A stretch of DNA of 64,000 nucleotides. It comes from Winogradskyella schleiferi. Its GTDB lineage: Bacteria; Bacteroidota; Bacteroidia; Flavobacteriales; Flavobacteriaceae. Shown here one piece after another: positions 43,858-53,003 of this stretch. A model generated the notes under the pieces. The model was not told where the DNA came from and ran no database searches. It saw only the letters and a program-made list of their open reading frames with translations. The stretch spans positions 2,262,501 to 2,326,500 of the forward strand of contig NZ_CP053351.1 in NCBI RefSeq assembly GCF_013394655.1, written 5' to 3'. The position numbers and the translations under genes were made by a program. Every line of letters starts with the position of its first letter. Within the stretch, counting starts at the first letter, position 1.

Positions 43858-46029
43858 ATGATAAACATTCATGAAAAAACCTTAAAAGATCTCGAGTTTT
43901 TTACGGTTTTAGACCAAATTAGCGCACATACACTTACAGCTTTAGGAAAGGAAGCCGTATTGTCTGTTCTTCCATTTAAAGAAGAAGAACAACTAATGCG
44001 AGAACTTGGCTACGTTAATGAATACCTATCATCCTTTGAAAATGACAACAGAATCCCAAACCATGGATTCGAAACCATTGCCAAAGAATTGAAATTACTA
44101 AAAATTGAAAACACCTATCTCGAAGTTTCCAGTTTTCAAAAGATAGTCGGCATGTCGTTGACCGTAAATTCAATTCTAAAATTCTTGAAGAAATTCGAAG
44201 ACTATTATCCTAAGTTACTACAATCCAGTCAACATATAGAAATCAATACATCTATTATTGAACAGGTAGATGCTGTTGTAAATCGTTTTGGCGATATTAA
44301 GGACGATGCCTCTCCTCTACTTTCTTCTTTACGCCAATCTATCAATAAACTCAAAGGCAAAATAAACAGTAGTTTCTCTTCAGCTCTAAACACCTATCAC
44401 AACTTAGATTATTTAGATGATATTAGAGAATCCGTTGTAGAAAACAAACGTGTACTTGCTGTAAAAGCTATGTACCGCAGAAAAGTAAAAGGTGCGATTA
44501 TGGGTGGCAGTAAAACCGGAAGCATAGTTTATATTGAACCGGAAACCACCTTACAATACACCAGAGAACTTAACAATTTAGAGTACGAAGAAAAAGAAGA
44601 GGTTATTAAAATTTTAAAAGAACTAACGGATTACATACGCCTGTTCTTGCCACTTCTTCACGATTATCAATTATTTTTAACCAACATAGATTTAATTTCG
44701 GCGAAAGCAAAATATGCGCAAAGCATGGACGCCATTTTGCCAGAATTCTCTAAAGAACGCAGTATGTACCTGCGAGATGCCTATCATCCTCTGCTTTATC
44801 TGACCAATAAGGAAAATGGGGAACAAACATTTCCACAATCCATTGGTTTAAAAAAAGACAGTAGAATTATTGTGATTTCCGGACCTAATGCTGGCGGAAA
44901 AAGCATCACGCTGAAAACGGTTGGTTTGCTTCAGGTGATGTTACAATGTGGCATGCTAATTCCCGTACATGAGCGCAGTTATGTCTGTTTGTTTGATCGG
45001 ATTTTGAGCGATATTGGTGATAACCAATCCATTGAAAACCATCTCAGCACTTATAGTTATCGTTTGAAGCAGATGAATTATTTTTTACGAAAAGTCAACA
45101 ATAAGACATTATTCTTAATAGATGAATTTGGAACTGGAAGTGATCCTGAATTGGGAGGCGCTTTAGCCGAAACATTTTTGGAAGTATTTTACGAACGTGA
45201 AGCCTTCGGAATCATAACTACGCACTATTCTAACTTAAAATTATTGGCGAATGAATTGCCGCATATTGAAAACGCCAATATGCTTTTTAATGAAAAAACT
45301 TTAGAACCAATGTACAAGTTGGTCGTTGGACAAGCAGGAAGTTCATTCACCTTTGAAGTGGCTCAAAAAAATGGCATTCCTTATAGTTTAATCAATAAAT
45401 CGAAAAAGAAGATAGAACGAGGTAAGGTTCGTTTTGATGCCACTATTGCAAAACTTCAGAAAGAACGAAGCAAGTTAGAACGCACTGAACGTTCGCTAAA
45501 AGAGAATGAAAAGAAAAAATTATCGGAAGCTGATAAACTTGAAGAAGTGAACGCAAAGGTTCAGAAAAAATTAGAAAGTTTTCAGGAACTCTATGATTCC
45601 AATCAGCGTTTAATTTACTTAGGCCAAAAGGTAAATGACATTTCAGAAAAATACTTTGAAGATAAGAAAAAGCGTGAGTTGATGGCAGAATTATTCAGAT
45701 TGGTTCAAATTGAAAATTCGAAACGAAAAAAGGTTTCGGCGAAGCAAAAACGTGCCGAAAAACATAAGCAAAGACAAGTCAAACAAGAAGCGGAGAAAAA
45801 AGTTGAAGTCATTCGTAAAAAGAAAAAAGAAGAGAAAAGAAAGAAGAAAGAAAAACCTGAACCACCAAAAGCTATCTTAAAAGTGGGTGACCGCGTAAGA
45901 TTGCATGATGGCAGAGCTGTTGGGAGTATTGATTCTATCGAGAAAAAGAAAGCCAATGTTAATTATGGTATGTTTACAACTAATGTTAGCTTGGATCAAT
46001 TGGAATTGGTCGAAGCCACTAAAAAGTAG
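43858..46029 (+). CDS. MutS2 family ATPase without Smr domain
   Basis: MutS2 proteins bind branched DNA or stalled ribosomes rather than mismatches. The 723-residue protein has the clamp/lever region, Walker A GPNAGGKS with Lys348, Walker B FLIDEFGTGSDP and the motif ITTHYSNLK. A long charged coiled coil (about 520-660, very rich in Lys and Glu) leads to a small KOW-like C-terminal domain (KVGDRVRLHDGRAVG). The Smr nuclease domain that ends most MutS2 proteins is absent. It may be cotranscribed with the DCC protein downstream. Confidence 0.93.
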   Translation: MINIHEKTLKDLEFFTVLDQISAHTLTALGKEAVLSVLPFKEEEQLMRELGYVNEYLSSFENDNRIPNHGFETIAKELKLLKIENTYLEVSSFQKIVGMSLTVNSILKFLKKFEDYYPKLLQSSQHIEINTSIIEQVDAVVNRFGDIKDDASPLLSSLRQSINKLKGKINSSFSSALNTYHNLDYLDDIRESVVENKRVLAVKAMYRRKVKGAIMGGSKTGSIVYIEPETTLQYTRELNNLEYEEKEEVIKILKELTDYIRLFLPLLHDYQLFLTNIDLISAKAKYAQSMDAILPEFSKERSMYLRDAYHPLLYLTNKENGEQTFPQSIGLKKDSRIIVISGPNAGGKSITLKTVGLLQVMLQCGMLIPVHERSYVCLFDRILSDIGDNQSIENHLSTYSYRLKQMNYFLRKVNNKTLFLIDEFGTGSDPELGGALAETFLEVFYEREAFGIITTHYSNLKLLANELPHIENANMLFNEKTLEPMYKLVVGQAGSSFTFEVAQKNGIPYSLINKSKKKIERGKVRFDATIAKLQKERSKLERTERSLKENEKKKLSEADKLEEVNAKVQKKLESFQELYDSNQRLIYLGQKVNDISEKYFEDKKKRELMAELFRLVQIENSKRKKVSAKQKRAEKHKQRQVKQEAEKKVEVIRKKKKEEKRKKKEKPEPPKAILKVGDRVRLHDGRAVGSIDSIEKKKANVNYGMFTTNVSLDQLELVEATKK

Positions 46030-46091
46030 GCAGCAGTTTTCAGAGTTCAGATAGGATGAAATAAATGATTTAGATTAAGATTACATAAAAA

Positions 46092-46511
46092 ATGACAGAA
46101 ATTCCAAATAACAAACAATTAGTTCTTTTTGACGGTGTATGCAATCTATGCAACGCAAGTGTTTTGTTTGTTATCAAACGAGATAAAAAAGACAAATTTC
46201 TGTTTGCGCCTTTGCAAAGTACTATTGGAAAAGAAATCATTGAAAAATTCAATATCGATACAGAAAAAACAGATTCCATATTGCTCTATAATCCTGAAAA
46301 GGATAAATTAACCTATAAATCTACTGCTGCATTGCTAGTGGCAAGTCATCTCGGATTTCCAACCAGTTTTTTGTCCATTTTTTTAATTGTACCCACTTTT
46401 ATCAGAAATTGGGTTTATAATTATATTGCGAAGAACCGCTATAAGTGGTATGGTAAAAAAGAATCGTGTATGATCCCGACTCCAGAATTAAAAGCCAAGT
46501 TTATGGACTAG
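46092..46511 (+). CDS. DCC-family thiol-disulphide oxidoreductase-like protein
   Basis: The 139-residue protein of the DUF393 family carries the defining D14-G-V-C17-N-L-C20 motif after a short beta strand, followed by a thioredoxin-like helix and a hydrophobic segment (LLVASHLGFPTSFLSIFLIV) that could be membrane associated. The family is predicted to act in thiol-disulphide exchange, but no physiological substrate is established. It lies 62 nt after mutS2 and is followed by a strong terminator. Confidence 0.9.
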   Translation: MTEIPNNKQLVLFDGVCNLCNASVLFVIKRDKKDKFLFAPLQSTIGKEIIEKFNIDTEKTDSILLYNPEKDKLTYKSTAALLVASHLGFPTSFLSIFLIVPTFIRNWVYNYIAKNRYKWYGKKESCMIPTPELKAKFMD

Positions 46512-46531
46512 TATAATCTTAATATAAATGA

Positions 46532-46572
46532 AAAAAAGCCCTTTCACAACCAATGAAAAGGGCTTTTTTAAT
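46532..46572 (+). terminator. Intrinsic terminator after the DCC gene
   Basis: An A-rich arm with a GC core (about 46533-46544) pairs with a matching arm and T-run (about 46556-46570), 20 nt after the stop. It is a typical rho-independent terminator ending the mutS2-DCC unit. Confidence 0.75.
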
Positions 46573-46905
46573 TTAACAACTTACTTAAAACTAATTTAAT
46601 TTAAAACAAAAATTGTAATCTCAATTCACTTATAATGAGGGAAAATAAAGAATTGGTTAATAGCACATTGTTTTGTTTGTATAAATATATGTTCAGGTTT
46701 AAGTTTCTCCTAAAATACTCGATATAATTACACATTAAATTGATTTCGGTTTTAAAAGTGCAAATTATGTCTATCAATTACACTATGGTAAAATATCTTA
46801 CTTGTCAAATTTCGGAAGCGAATAACACTGATTTATTAATCACAATGATCCATTTAATTTTTGAAAACCTCGTAATGAACTACACTACCAACCTGCAAAA
46901 CAAAA
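46573..46905. other. Intergenic region with a candidate orphan promoter
   Basis: About 330 nt without a convincing gene lie between two terminators. On the plus strand TTTG (46676-46679), a 20-nt spacer and TAAGTTTC (46700-46707) resemble a promoter. A 60-codon frame from an ATG at 46767 runs into the terminator hairpin at 46906-46940, so a short non-coding RNA is as likely as a protein. Nothing else is recognisable. Confidence 0.35.
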
Positions 46906-46940
46906 AAAAAGACTGTTCAAATAAACGAACAGTCTTTTTA
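46906..46940. terminator. Bidirectional terminator downstream of yajC
   Basis: GACTGTTC (46911-46918) pairs perfectly with GAACAGTC (46927-46934), extended by A- and T-runs on both sides. It lies 22 nt after the yajC stop and probably ends the DUF1573-yajC transcript. Confidence 0.85.
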
Positions 46941-46961
46941 TATTTTTAAAATGTAATCAGC

Positions 46962-47249
46962 TTATTTTTTCGTTGCTGGTGCATTTAATTTTGTACTCAT
47001 TTCCATAGAAATTGCGGAACGGTCAAATTTTATTTTTCCTGCTAACGTTTCAATAACACAACTGTTATCTTTATCATTAAGATCTACAACCTTTCCGTGC
47101 ATTCCACTTTTGGTAATTACACGATCGCCACGTTTTAATTCAGCAGCAAACTTCTTTTCTTGTTTAGAGCGTTTCATTTGTGGTGCAATCATAAAGAAAT
47201 ACATCACAGCAAATATGCCTAAAAACGGTAATACTGTTCCTAAATCCAT
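46962..47249 (-). CDS. yajC: Preprotein translocase accessory subunit YajC
   Basis: YajC binds SecDF in the inner membrane. The 95-residue protein has one N-terminal membrane helix (LGIFAVMYFFMIAPQMKR) and the conserved cytosolic segment KRGDRVITKSGMHGKVVDL, which together define the family. It follows the DUF1573 gene by 13 nt in the order nusB, DUF1573, yajC often seen in flavobacteria. Confidence 0.95.
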   Translation of the reverse strand: MDLGTVLPFLGIFAVMYFFMIAPQMKRSKQEKKFAAELKRGDRVITKSGMHGKVVDLNDKDNSCVIETLAGKIKFDRSAISMEMSTKLNAPATKK

Positions 47250-47262
47250 TCAACAATTATAA

Positions 47263-47835
47263 TTAATCGTGGTTATGACCTTCGTGACCTGGTTGTGTAG
47301 ATGACTTTCTTGGAGCCGCAGCTGGTGTTGCTAAAGGATTAACCGCTGGCTGAGCAGTTTGCTTAACTGCTGCTTTTTCTGGCGCATTAGGATCCTTTTC
47401 TACAAACGCAGAAATCTTAACTATTTCCTTACCTTTCTCAGTATTCGTAGTCATGGTAACTGACTTGCTAACTTTATTTCCGTTTCCTTTTCCGTTAAAC
47501 TTTACAGCAAATTCACCTGTTTCTCCTGGCGCAACTTCTTTTGTCCAGTTAGATGGTACTGTACAACCACAAGTACTTTTAATATTACTTACAACTAACA
47601 TAGAGTTACCTGTATTGGTATATTTAAATGTTGTTTCTACAGGCGTTCCATTTTCAATAGTTCCGAAATCATGTTCCGTCTTATCAAATGAAATTACTGG
47701 AAAATCTCCTGCATTAGCATCTCTTTCTGCTGCAACTGCAATATTTTCAGATTTAATTTTACTAGCAGCATCTTCTTTACAAGATGTAAATGCTACCATA
47801 CATAATGCACTAAGTCCTAAAATTACTTTTTTCAT
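47263..47835 (-). CDS. DUF1573 lipoprotein
   Basis: The 190-residue lipoprotein has the lipobox VAFTSC19, then a DUF1573 Ig-like domain (about 45-150) with FDKTEHDFGTIENGTPVETT, FKYTNTGNSMLVVSNIKSTC and the signature CGCTVPSNW. The C-terminus is a Pro/Ala-rich tail ending HEGHNHD, which may bind metal. The domain resembles ASPM-SPD-2-Hydin-type folds; its function in Bacteroidota envelopes is unknown. A -7 element is present upstream at 47875-47882, separating it from nusB transcription. Confidence 0.93.
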   Translation of the reverse strand: MKKVILGLSALCMVAFTSCKEDAASKIKSENIAVAAERDANAGDFPVISFDKTEHDFGTIENGTPVETTFKYTNTGNSMLVVSNIKSTCGCTVPSNWTKEVAPGETGEFAVKFNGKGNGNKVSKSVTMTTNTEKGKEIVKISAFVEKDPNAPEKAAVKQTAQPAVNPLATPAAAPRKSSTQPGHEGHNHD

Positions 47836-47874
47836 TATTTTTATTTTTAATGGTTAAGATTTATTTTCAGCTGG

Positions 47875-47882
47875 CAAAGCTA
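47875..47882 (-). promoter_or_regulatory. -7 element of the DUF1573-yajC unit
   Basis: The minus strand reads TAGCTTTG, matching TAnnTTTG, with no clear TTG upstream. The leader to the ATG at 47835 would be about 33 nt. Confidence 0.4.
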
Positions 47883-47991
47883 ATGATTATTTTGTCTAAT
47901 TAAAATTTTTAGTCCTTTCTTAACAGCTTTTTGTACGAAAAAGATGTATTACTGCATACTAAAACCTAAAAAATTAAATATAATATAAATA

Positions 47992-48936
47992 TTACATCAG
48001 GCCTCTTCCTGTTTTGAGATGTATATTTTCAGATTGATACTCCTTTACTATTTTATCTAAAATCCCATTGATAAATAAGCTACTTTTCGGTGTAGAATAT
48101 TCCTTGGCTATTTCTAAATATTCATTAATAGTCACTTTATAAGGTATGGATGAAAACTTCTGAAATTCACAAAGTGCCATTTTTAGCAACACACCATCTA
48201 AACTTGCCAAACGTTCAGAATCCCAATTAGTCGTTTTTTCGCTTATTTCCTCAGCATATTTTGAGCTGTTAAGAAATGTTTTTTTGAATAAATCAATCGC
48301 AAATTCCTTATCGTCTTCGTCTTTATATAAATCTGGCAATAATGCAGTTTCTGGAGAAGTTAGCTTTAACTTTCGTAATACTTTCAAAATAGCCGTATTC
48401 ACCACTGGTAGATCATCTACCCAAGTCAGTTTTTTATCTTCAAAAAAATCGTAAAGCTTATCATTAGGCGCAATGATTTCAGTAAATATTTCGATTATAA
48501 ACTGCTTGTCCTTTTTGAAGCTGGTCTCCGTTTGGGTTGTGTAATTTTTGTAAAGGTCGCTTTTTAAAATCGCCTTAAAAATGATATCGACATACTCAAA
48601 ATCCAAATCCCAATAATTTAATTTCCGCTTCGATATCGCATCTTGTAACATCGTATTGCTACTAATAAGATGTAAAAGTTGATTGTCTTGAAACTTTAAA
48701 CTTGGGTTTTTATCTGCCTCAGATTTTATTAACTTCTTTTGAAGCTTTTCGTTATGATCCTTACTCTTTTTGTGCAGTTCGGTAAGTAAGGCTAAAATTG
48801 ACAGGTATAAATCATACATGCTATCTAAACTGTGAAGCAAAAACTTTTGCTCTTTTATTAAATCATCACTTTCTGTGCCTTTAAAAGCATACATAGATTG
48901 CATAACTTTTATTCTGATGTGTCTTCGGTTTAGCAT
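47992..48936 (-). CDS. nusB: Transcription antitermination factor NusB, long form
   Basis: NusB with NusE promotes antitermination of rRNA transcription. The 314-residue protein is about twice the length of E. coli NusB. It starts with the family's MLNRRHIRIKVMQSMYAF, has a long middle insertion of helices (about 40-190), and ends with the core NusB region including LASLDGVLLKMALCEF and TPKSSLFINGILDKI. The long form is usual in Bacteroidota. It is followed by 156 nt and the DUF1573 gene. Confidence 0.93.
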   Translation of the reverse strand: MLNRRHIRIKVMQSMYAFKGTESDDLIKEQKFLLHSLDSMYDLYLSILALLTELHKKSKDHNEKLQKKLIKSEADKNPSLKFQDNQLLHLISSNTMLQDAISKRKLNYWDLDFEYVDIIFKAILKSDLYKNYTTQTETSFKKDKQFIIEIFTEIIAPNDKLYDFFEDKKLTWVDDLPVVNTAILKVLRKLKLTSPETALLPDLYKDEDDKEFAIDLFKKTFLNSSKYAEEISEKTTNWDSERLASLDGVLLKMALCEFQKFSSIPYKVTINEYLEIAKEYSTPKSSLFINGILDKIVKEYQSENIHLKTGRGLM

Positions 48937-48970
48937 GTGTAAGAACTCACTTTATTATAGATTATTAAAA

Positions 48971-48996
48971 AAGGTGAATTTTTAAAAATTCACCTT
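48971..48996 (-). terminator. Perfect palindromic terminator after leucine dehydrogenase
   Basis: AAGGTGAATTTTT and AAAAATTCACCTT form an uninterrupted 26-nt palindrome. On the minus strand a T-run follows. It lies 35-60 nt before the nusB start and 209 nt after the dehydrogenase stop. The 268-nt gap otherwise holds nothing I can identify. Confidence 0.65.
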
Positions 48997-49204
48997 GCAA
49001 AAATACTATTATTTTATTGAAGTCATTTAAACTTTTTCCATTCGCTAAAAAATTTCTCTTTTTCGTCTATTTATTGTCTTTTTTTCTTTCCGTAACGATG
49101 CTATGTAAATCAAAAAAGTCTTCAACTAGCCAAAAAATCATTAATTTTCGCTTAAATGTTAATAGTTTAAATCACTTCATTTTGAAATAAAAATTAATCA
49201 ACCT

Positions 49205-50308
49205 CTATTTCATATTTTCTCTTTTACGGGTTTCAATGCGCTCTCTAGCTATATTTAAGGCAGCATTGTGCGTTGTTAAATTATTCACTTTTGCGTTGTC
49301 TAAAATTTCGAGTGTCGTATTATAGATGTTTTCCGTTTTACGCATTATTTCTTGTCTATCGTAATTCTCTAATTCTGCATAAACGTTTATAATTCCTCCA
49401 GCATTGATTAAAAAATCAGGTGCGTAAACGATGCCACGTTCCTGCAAAATTTTACCGTGCTTTTTTTCTTCAGCTAATTGATTATTTGCAGCTCCTGCAA
49501 TAATTTTAGCTTTCAATTTATAAATGGTATCATCATTAATGGTGGCACCTAAGGCGCAAGGTGCATAGATGTCCATATTTTCACTATAAATATCATGACC
49601 TCCATAAATCGTCGCCCCATATTTTGAACGTACCTCTTCTAAACGATCTTGGCTAAGGTCCGCAATCGTAACATTAGCACCTTCATTGACCAAATGCTCA
49701 ACAAGGGCTTCACCAACGTTACCAATACCTTGTACAAATACATTTTTATCTTCTAAAATATCAGATCCAAACTGAAATTTAGCCGCAGCTTTCATGCCCA
49801 TAAAAACACCATAAGCCGTGATTGGAGAAGGATTTCCTGCACCACCTTTACTCTCAGAAATACCTGTAACATAAGGTGTGACTTCTCTAACCGTGTCCAT
49901 ATCCTCGGTTGTCATCCCAACATCTTCCGCTGTGATATATCGTCCGCTTAAAGAATGAACAAATTCTCCAAAACGCTTCATCAATTCTGGTGTTTTCTGG
50001 GTTTTAGCATCACCAATAATCACCGCTTTTCCTCCACCAAGATTTAATCCTGTGATGGCAGACTTAAATGTCATTCCACGAGACAAGCGTAACACGTCAT
50101 TCAGTGCTTCCCATTCGTTCTCGTAGTTCCACATTCTGGTACCACCCAAAGCTGGTCCTAAAACTGTATTATGAATACCGATTATAGCTTTTAAACCAGT
50201 ATCTTTGTCGTTGCAAAAAACGATTTGCTCATGGTCATCAAAAGATGGTTGTCCAAAAACAGGATCTACTTTTTTTAATTCTTTTGATGATATAATTTCT
50301 GAAGTCAT
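49205..50308 (-). CDS. Leucine dehydrogenase-type Glu/Leu/Phe/Val dehydrogenase
   Basis: The 367-residue NAD-dependent enzyme deaminates branched-chain amino acids to 2-oxoacids. The catalytic lysines are Lys82 (MTFKSAITG) and Lys94 (LGGGKAVIIGD) at spacing identical to Bacillus leucine dehydrogenase. The Rossmann motif is VQGIGNVGEALVEHL, and the substrate-side segment GAANNQLAE is conserved. Length agrees with LeuDH rather than the longer glutamate enzymes. It has a well-formed promoter and its own terminator, so it is a single-gene unit. Confidence 0.93.
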   Translation of the reverse strand: MTSEIISSKELKKVDPVFGQPSFDDHEQIVFCNDKDTGLKAIIGIHNTVLGPALGGTRMWNYENEWEALNDVLRLSRGMTFKSAITGLNLGGGKAVIIGDAKTQKTPELMKRFGEFVHSLSGRYITAEDVGMTTEDMDTVREVTPYVTGISESKGGAGNPSPITAYGVFMGMKAAAKFQFGSDILEDKNVFVQGIGNVGEALVEHLVNEGANVTIADLSQDRLEEVRSKYGATIYGGHDIYSENMDIYAPCALGATINDDTIYKLKAKIIAGAANNQLAEEKKHGKILQERGIVYAPDFLINAGGIINVYAELENYDRQEIMRKTENIYNTTLEILDNAKVNNLTTHNAALNIARERIETRKRENMK

Positions 50309-50355
50309 GCAAGTTAAATTTTTAGGGCGTTTAAAGATAATCTAAAAACAGCGTG

Positions 50356-50387
50356 CAAAAATAAATTATAAATGGAGCATTAGCAAA
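50356..50387 (-). promoter_or_regulatory. Leucine dehydrogenase promoter
   Basis: On the minus strand TTTG (50387-50384), 20 nt and TATTTTTG (50363-50356) match the Bacteroidota consensus completely. The leader is about 40 nt. Confidence 0.65.
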
Positions 50388-50514
50388 ATATTAACTATAA
50401 AATACGATTATCGTAATACTTTTGAGCTGAACTGATCTTAGTATTTGTTTTTAATTGATCCGGAAGGCTATTTAGGAGAGAAGAAATCAGAATAAGTTCG
50501 CTACCAAATACAGA

Positions 50515-52269
50515 ATGAAAGCACTAAAACACCTTAATAAATACTTTTACAAATACAGATACCGCTTAATTGTTGGTATTATTATCACGATCATCGCCAA
50601 GATCTTTGCGCTTTTCACACCAAGATTAATCGGTGCCTCCATCAATGTAGTGTCAGACCGTTTGGATGGCAAAATTACTGAGGAAGTTTTTAAAAGTGAC
50701 CTAACCACAAATATTCTCTATCTTATTGGAGCCGCTGTGGTTGCTGGCGTATTCACGTTTTTAATGCGACAAACAATTATTAATGTGTCGCGTTATATTG
50801 AATTCGATCTTAAAAATGAAGTCTATCAGCACTATCAAGTACTGTCTTTAAATTTCTATAAGTCGAACAGAACTGGTGACCTTATGAATCGTATTAGTGA
50901 AGATGTCGGTAAGGTAAGGATGTATGTTGGTCCTGCAATAATGTACACCATGAACACGCTCACCCTTTTTGCAGTCGCCATTATTTACATGGTCGATCGA
51001 TCTCCATCATTAACCTTATACACCTTACTTCCTTTACCGTTTTTATCGGTTGCCATTTATAAATTGAGCCGAATGATCAATAAGCGAAGTACCATAGTGC
51101 AACAATCGCTTTCTACACTTTCTACGTATTCACAGGAAACATTCAGCGGCATTTCGGTCATAAAATCTTATGGTATTGAACCTAGAACCAATGTGGAATT
51201 TGAACATCTTTCTTCAGAAAATCGTCAGAAACAAATTAACCTCACTAAAGTACAGGCCTTATTTTTTCCACTAATGATTTTATTGATTGGCGTCAGTAAT
51301 CTTATCGTTATCTATGTTGGTGGTATGCAATATATGAATGGCAAAATTGAAAATATTGGAACCATTGCAGAATTTATCATTTATGTCAATATGCTTACTT
51401 GGCCAGTTGCTACTGTTGGTTGGGTAACGTCTTTAATCCAACAAGCTGAAGCCTCACAAGAACGTATTAACGAATTTTTGGATACAGAACCAGACATTAA
51501 AAACAACGCCAACGAACTTACACCGATAAAAGGGGATATTGAATTTAAAAATGTATCCTTCGTTTATCCTGATACCAATATTAAAGCTTTAAAAGATGTG
51601 AGTTTCACGCTGAAATCTGGACAAACCTTAGCCATTTTAGGGAAAACAGGTTCAGGGAAATCCACAATACTAGATTTAATTGGTCGTTTGTATGATATTG
51701 ATAATGGTACCATATTAATTGATGATACTATTATTTCAGACTTAAATCTTTTCAGCCTAAGAGAAAGTATTGGCTATGTACCGCAAGATGCCTTTTTATT
51801 TTCGGACACTATAAAAAATAATATCAAATTTGGAAAAGAAGATGCCACTGATGATGAGGTTATGGAAGCCGCAAAAAATGCCAGAGTACATAAAAACATC
51901 ATCGGATTCAGCAAAGGTTACGATACAGTATTGGGCGAGCGTGGTATTACACTATCTGGCGGTCAAAAGCAGCGTGTTTCTATTGCGAGAGCCGTTATTA
52001 AAAAACCGGATATTTTATTGTTTGACGACTGTTTATCTGCCGTTGACACAGAAACTGAAGAAAAGATCTTAAAAAATCTAGTAAAGTTAACTAAAGACAA
52101 AACAACTATAATTGTCAGCCATCGTGTATCGTCGGCAAAGAATGCTGATAAAATTATCGTCTTGGAAGATGGTAAAATAATAGAGTCTGGTAATCATGAA
52201 AGTCTTACAAATACTGATGGTTATTATAAAGAGCTTTATATAAAACAGCTCTCAGAAAAAGAAATGTAA
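50515..52269 (+). CDS. ABC exporter with degenerate Walker B glutamate
   Basis: The 584-residue half-transporter has six membrane helices (about 1-310) fused to a nucleotide-binding domain. Walker A is GKTGSGKST with Lys382, the signature LSGGQKQRVSIARA is intact, and the H-loop reads IVSHRVSS. Walker B ends LLFD504-D505, where Asp replaces the catalytic Glu, as in the degenerate site of heterodimeric exporters. It may pair with another half-transporter or work slowly as a homodimer. The substrate is unknown (lipid or drug type by family). The PUR-type gene follows 64 nt later. Confidence 0.93.
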   Translation: MKALKHLNKYFYKYRYRLIVGIIITIIAKIFALFTPRLIGASINVVSDRLDGKITEEVFKSDLTTNILYLIGAAVVAGVFTFLMRQTIINVSRYIEFDLKNEVYQHYQVLSLNFYKSNRTGDLMNRISEDVGKVRMYVGPAIMYTMNTLTLFAVAIIYMVDRSPSLTLYTLLPLPFLSVAIYKLSRMINKRSTIVQQSLSTLSTYSQETFSGISVIKSYGIEPRTNVEFEHLSSENRQKQINLTKVQALFFPLMILLIGVSNLIVIYVGGMQYMNGKIENIGTIAEFIIYVNMLTWPVATVGWVTSLIQQAEASQERINEFLDTEPDIKNNANELTPIKGDIEFKNVSFVYPDTNIKALKDVSFTLKSGQTLAILGKTGSGKSTILDLIGRLYDIDNGTILIDDTIISDLNLFSLRESIGYVPQDAFLFSDTIKNNIKFGKEDATDDEVMEAAKNARVHKNIIGFSKGYDTVLGERGITLSGGQKQRVSIARAVIKKPDILLFDDCLSAVDTETEEKILKNLVKLTKDKTTIIVSHRVSSAKNADKIIVLEDGKIIESGNHESLTNTDGYYKELYIKQLSEKEM

Positions 52270-52333
52270 GTATTTGTTGCTTAGGTTACTTTTTTTTTAG
52301 ATTTTTGGATTTGAAATTAAAAAAAATTGAGAT

Positions 52334-52723
52334 ATGAGTGATTATGAAATGATGGACAAAGAAGAAATTTATTCTAAGGTATTACGCGCTGGAAGAAGAA
52401 CCTATTTCTTTGACGTTAGAGCTACAAAAGCTGGTGATTATTATTTAACGATTACGGAGAGTAAGAAATTTACCAATGACGATGGTTCGTTCCATTATAA
52501 AAAGCATAAAATCTACCTTTACAAAGAGGATTTTGTTGAATTTAGGGAAATCTTAGCTGAAATGACCGATTATATCATTGATGAAAAAGGTACAGAAGTG
52601 ATTAGCGAGCGTCACCAAAAAGACTTTAAGCGTGAAGATGATTTTGTCGCTCAAGAAGCAAAAACTCCAGAAGATACAAAAAGCACCGAAAGTTTTACGG
52701 ATATTAGTTTTGACGATATCTAA
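52334..52723 (+). CDS. PUR-family nucleic-acid-binding protein (DUF3276)
   Basis: The 129-residue protein has a PUR-alpha-like repeat (about 10-90), with SKVLRAGRRTYFFDVRATK and DYYLTITESKKF followed by KIYLYKEDFVEFREIL, and an acidic disordered tail ending FTDISFDDI. In other bacteria PUR proteins bind single-stranded DNA/RNA and regulate genes; the role in Bacteroidota is largely open. It lies 64 nt after the ABC exporter and ends at a strong terminator. Confidence 0.93.
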   Translation: MSDYEMMDKEEIYSKVLRAGRRTYFFDVRATKAGDYYLTITESKKFTNDDGSFHYKKHKIYLYKEDFVEFREILAEMTDYIIDEKGTEVISERHQKDFKREDDFVAQEAKTPEDTKSTESFTDISFDDI

Positions 52724-52746
52724 AATTGACTTTTAGGAATATAATT

Positions 52747-52774
52747 AAAACCGTTACAACTTGTGACGGTTTTT
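52747..52774 (+). terminator. Intrinsic terminator after the PUR-family gene
   Basis: AAAACCGTTACAA pairs with TTGTGACGGTTTT with one G.T wobble, followed by a T-run. It lies 24 nt after the stop codon. The rest of the gap to 53003 holds a TGAAATTCGTG repeat and no gene. Confidence 0.85.
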
Positions 52775-52910
52775 TTTGTTTTTAATAGAAAAAAAAATTA
52801 CCAAGATTTCACGGAGATTCGAAAAAAAAACAAAATCGAGTTGATTTCTCGGTTTGTTCCATTATTTAAAATTGATTTTCATTAATTTTTGAACTACTTA
52901 TTTGTGATAA

Positions 52911-52928
52911 TGAGTGAAATTCGTGTCC
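52911..52928. repeat. TGAAATTCGTGTCC dispersed repeat
   Basis: TGAGTGAAATTCGTGTCC matches arms of the inverted repeats at 24937-24994 and 25682-25752. A degenerate partner (GATTTCACGGAGATTCG) lies at 52805-52821, suggesting an eroded inverted repeat. Confidence 0.6.
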
Positions 52929-53003
52929 AAAAAAAATAGCGATACTAAATAAGATTGAATAAAATCTTACGCATTCCGATAAAAATCAAACTTTTGGTAA
53001 CCA

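Noticed and set aside
44000..46000. Long antisense frames opposite mutS2, guaB, accC-type and other core genes
   Set aside because: They are shadows of strongly conserved genes on the other strand and lack start contexts or domains.
46767..46949. 60-codon frame as a protein gene
   Set aside because: Its last third is the terminator hairpin and its T-run, and the composition is not protein-like; kept only as a possible RNA locus.
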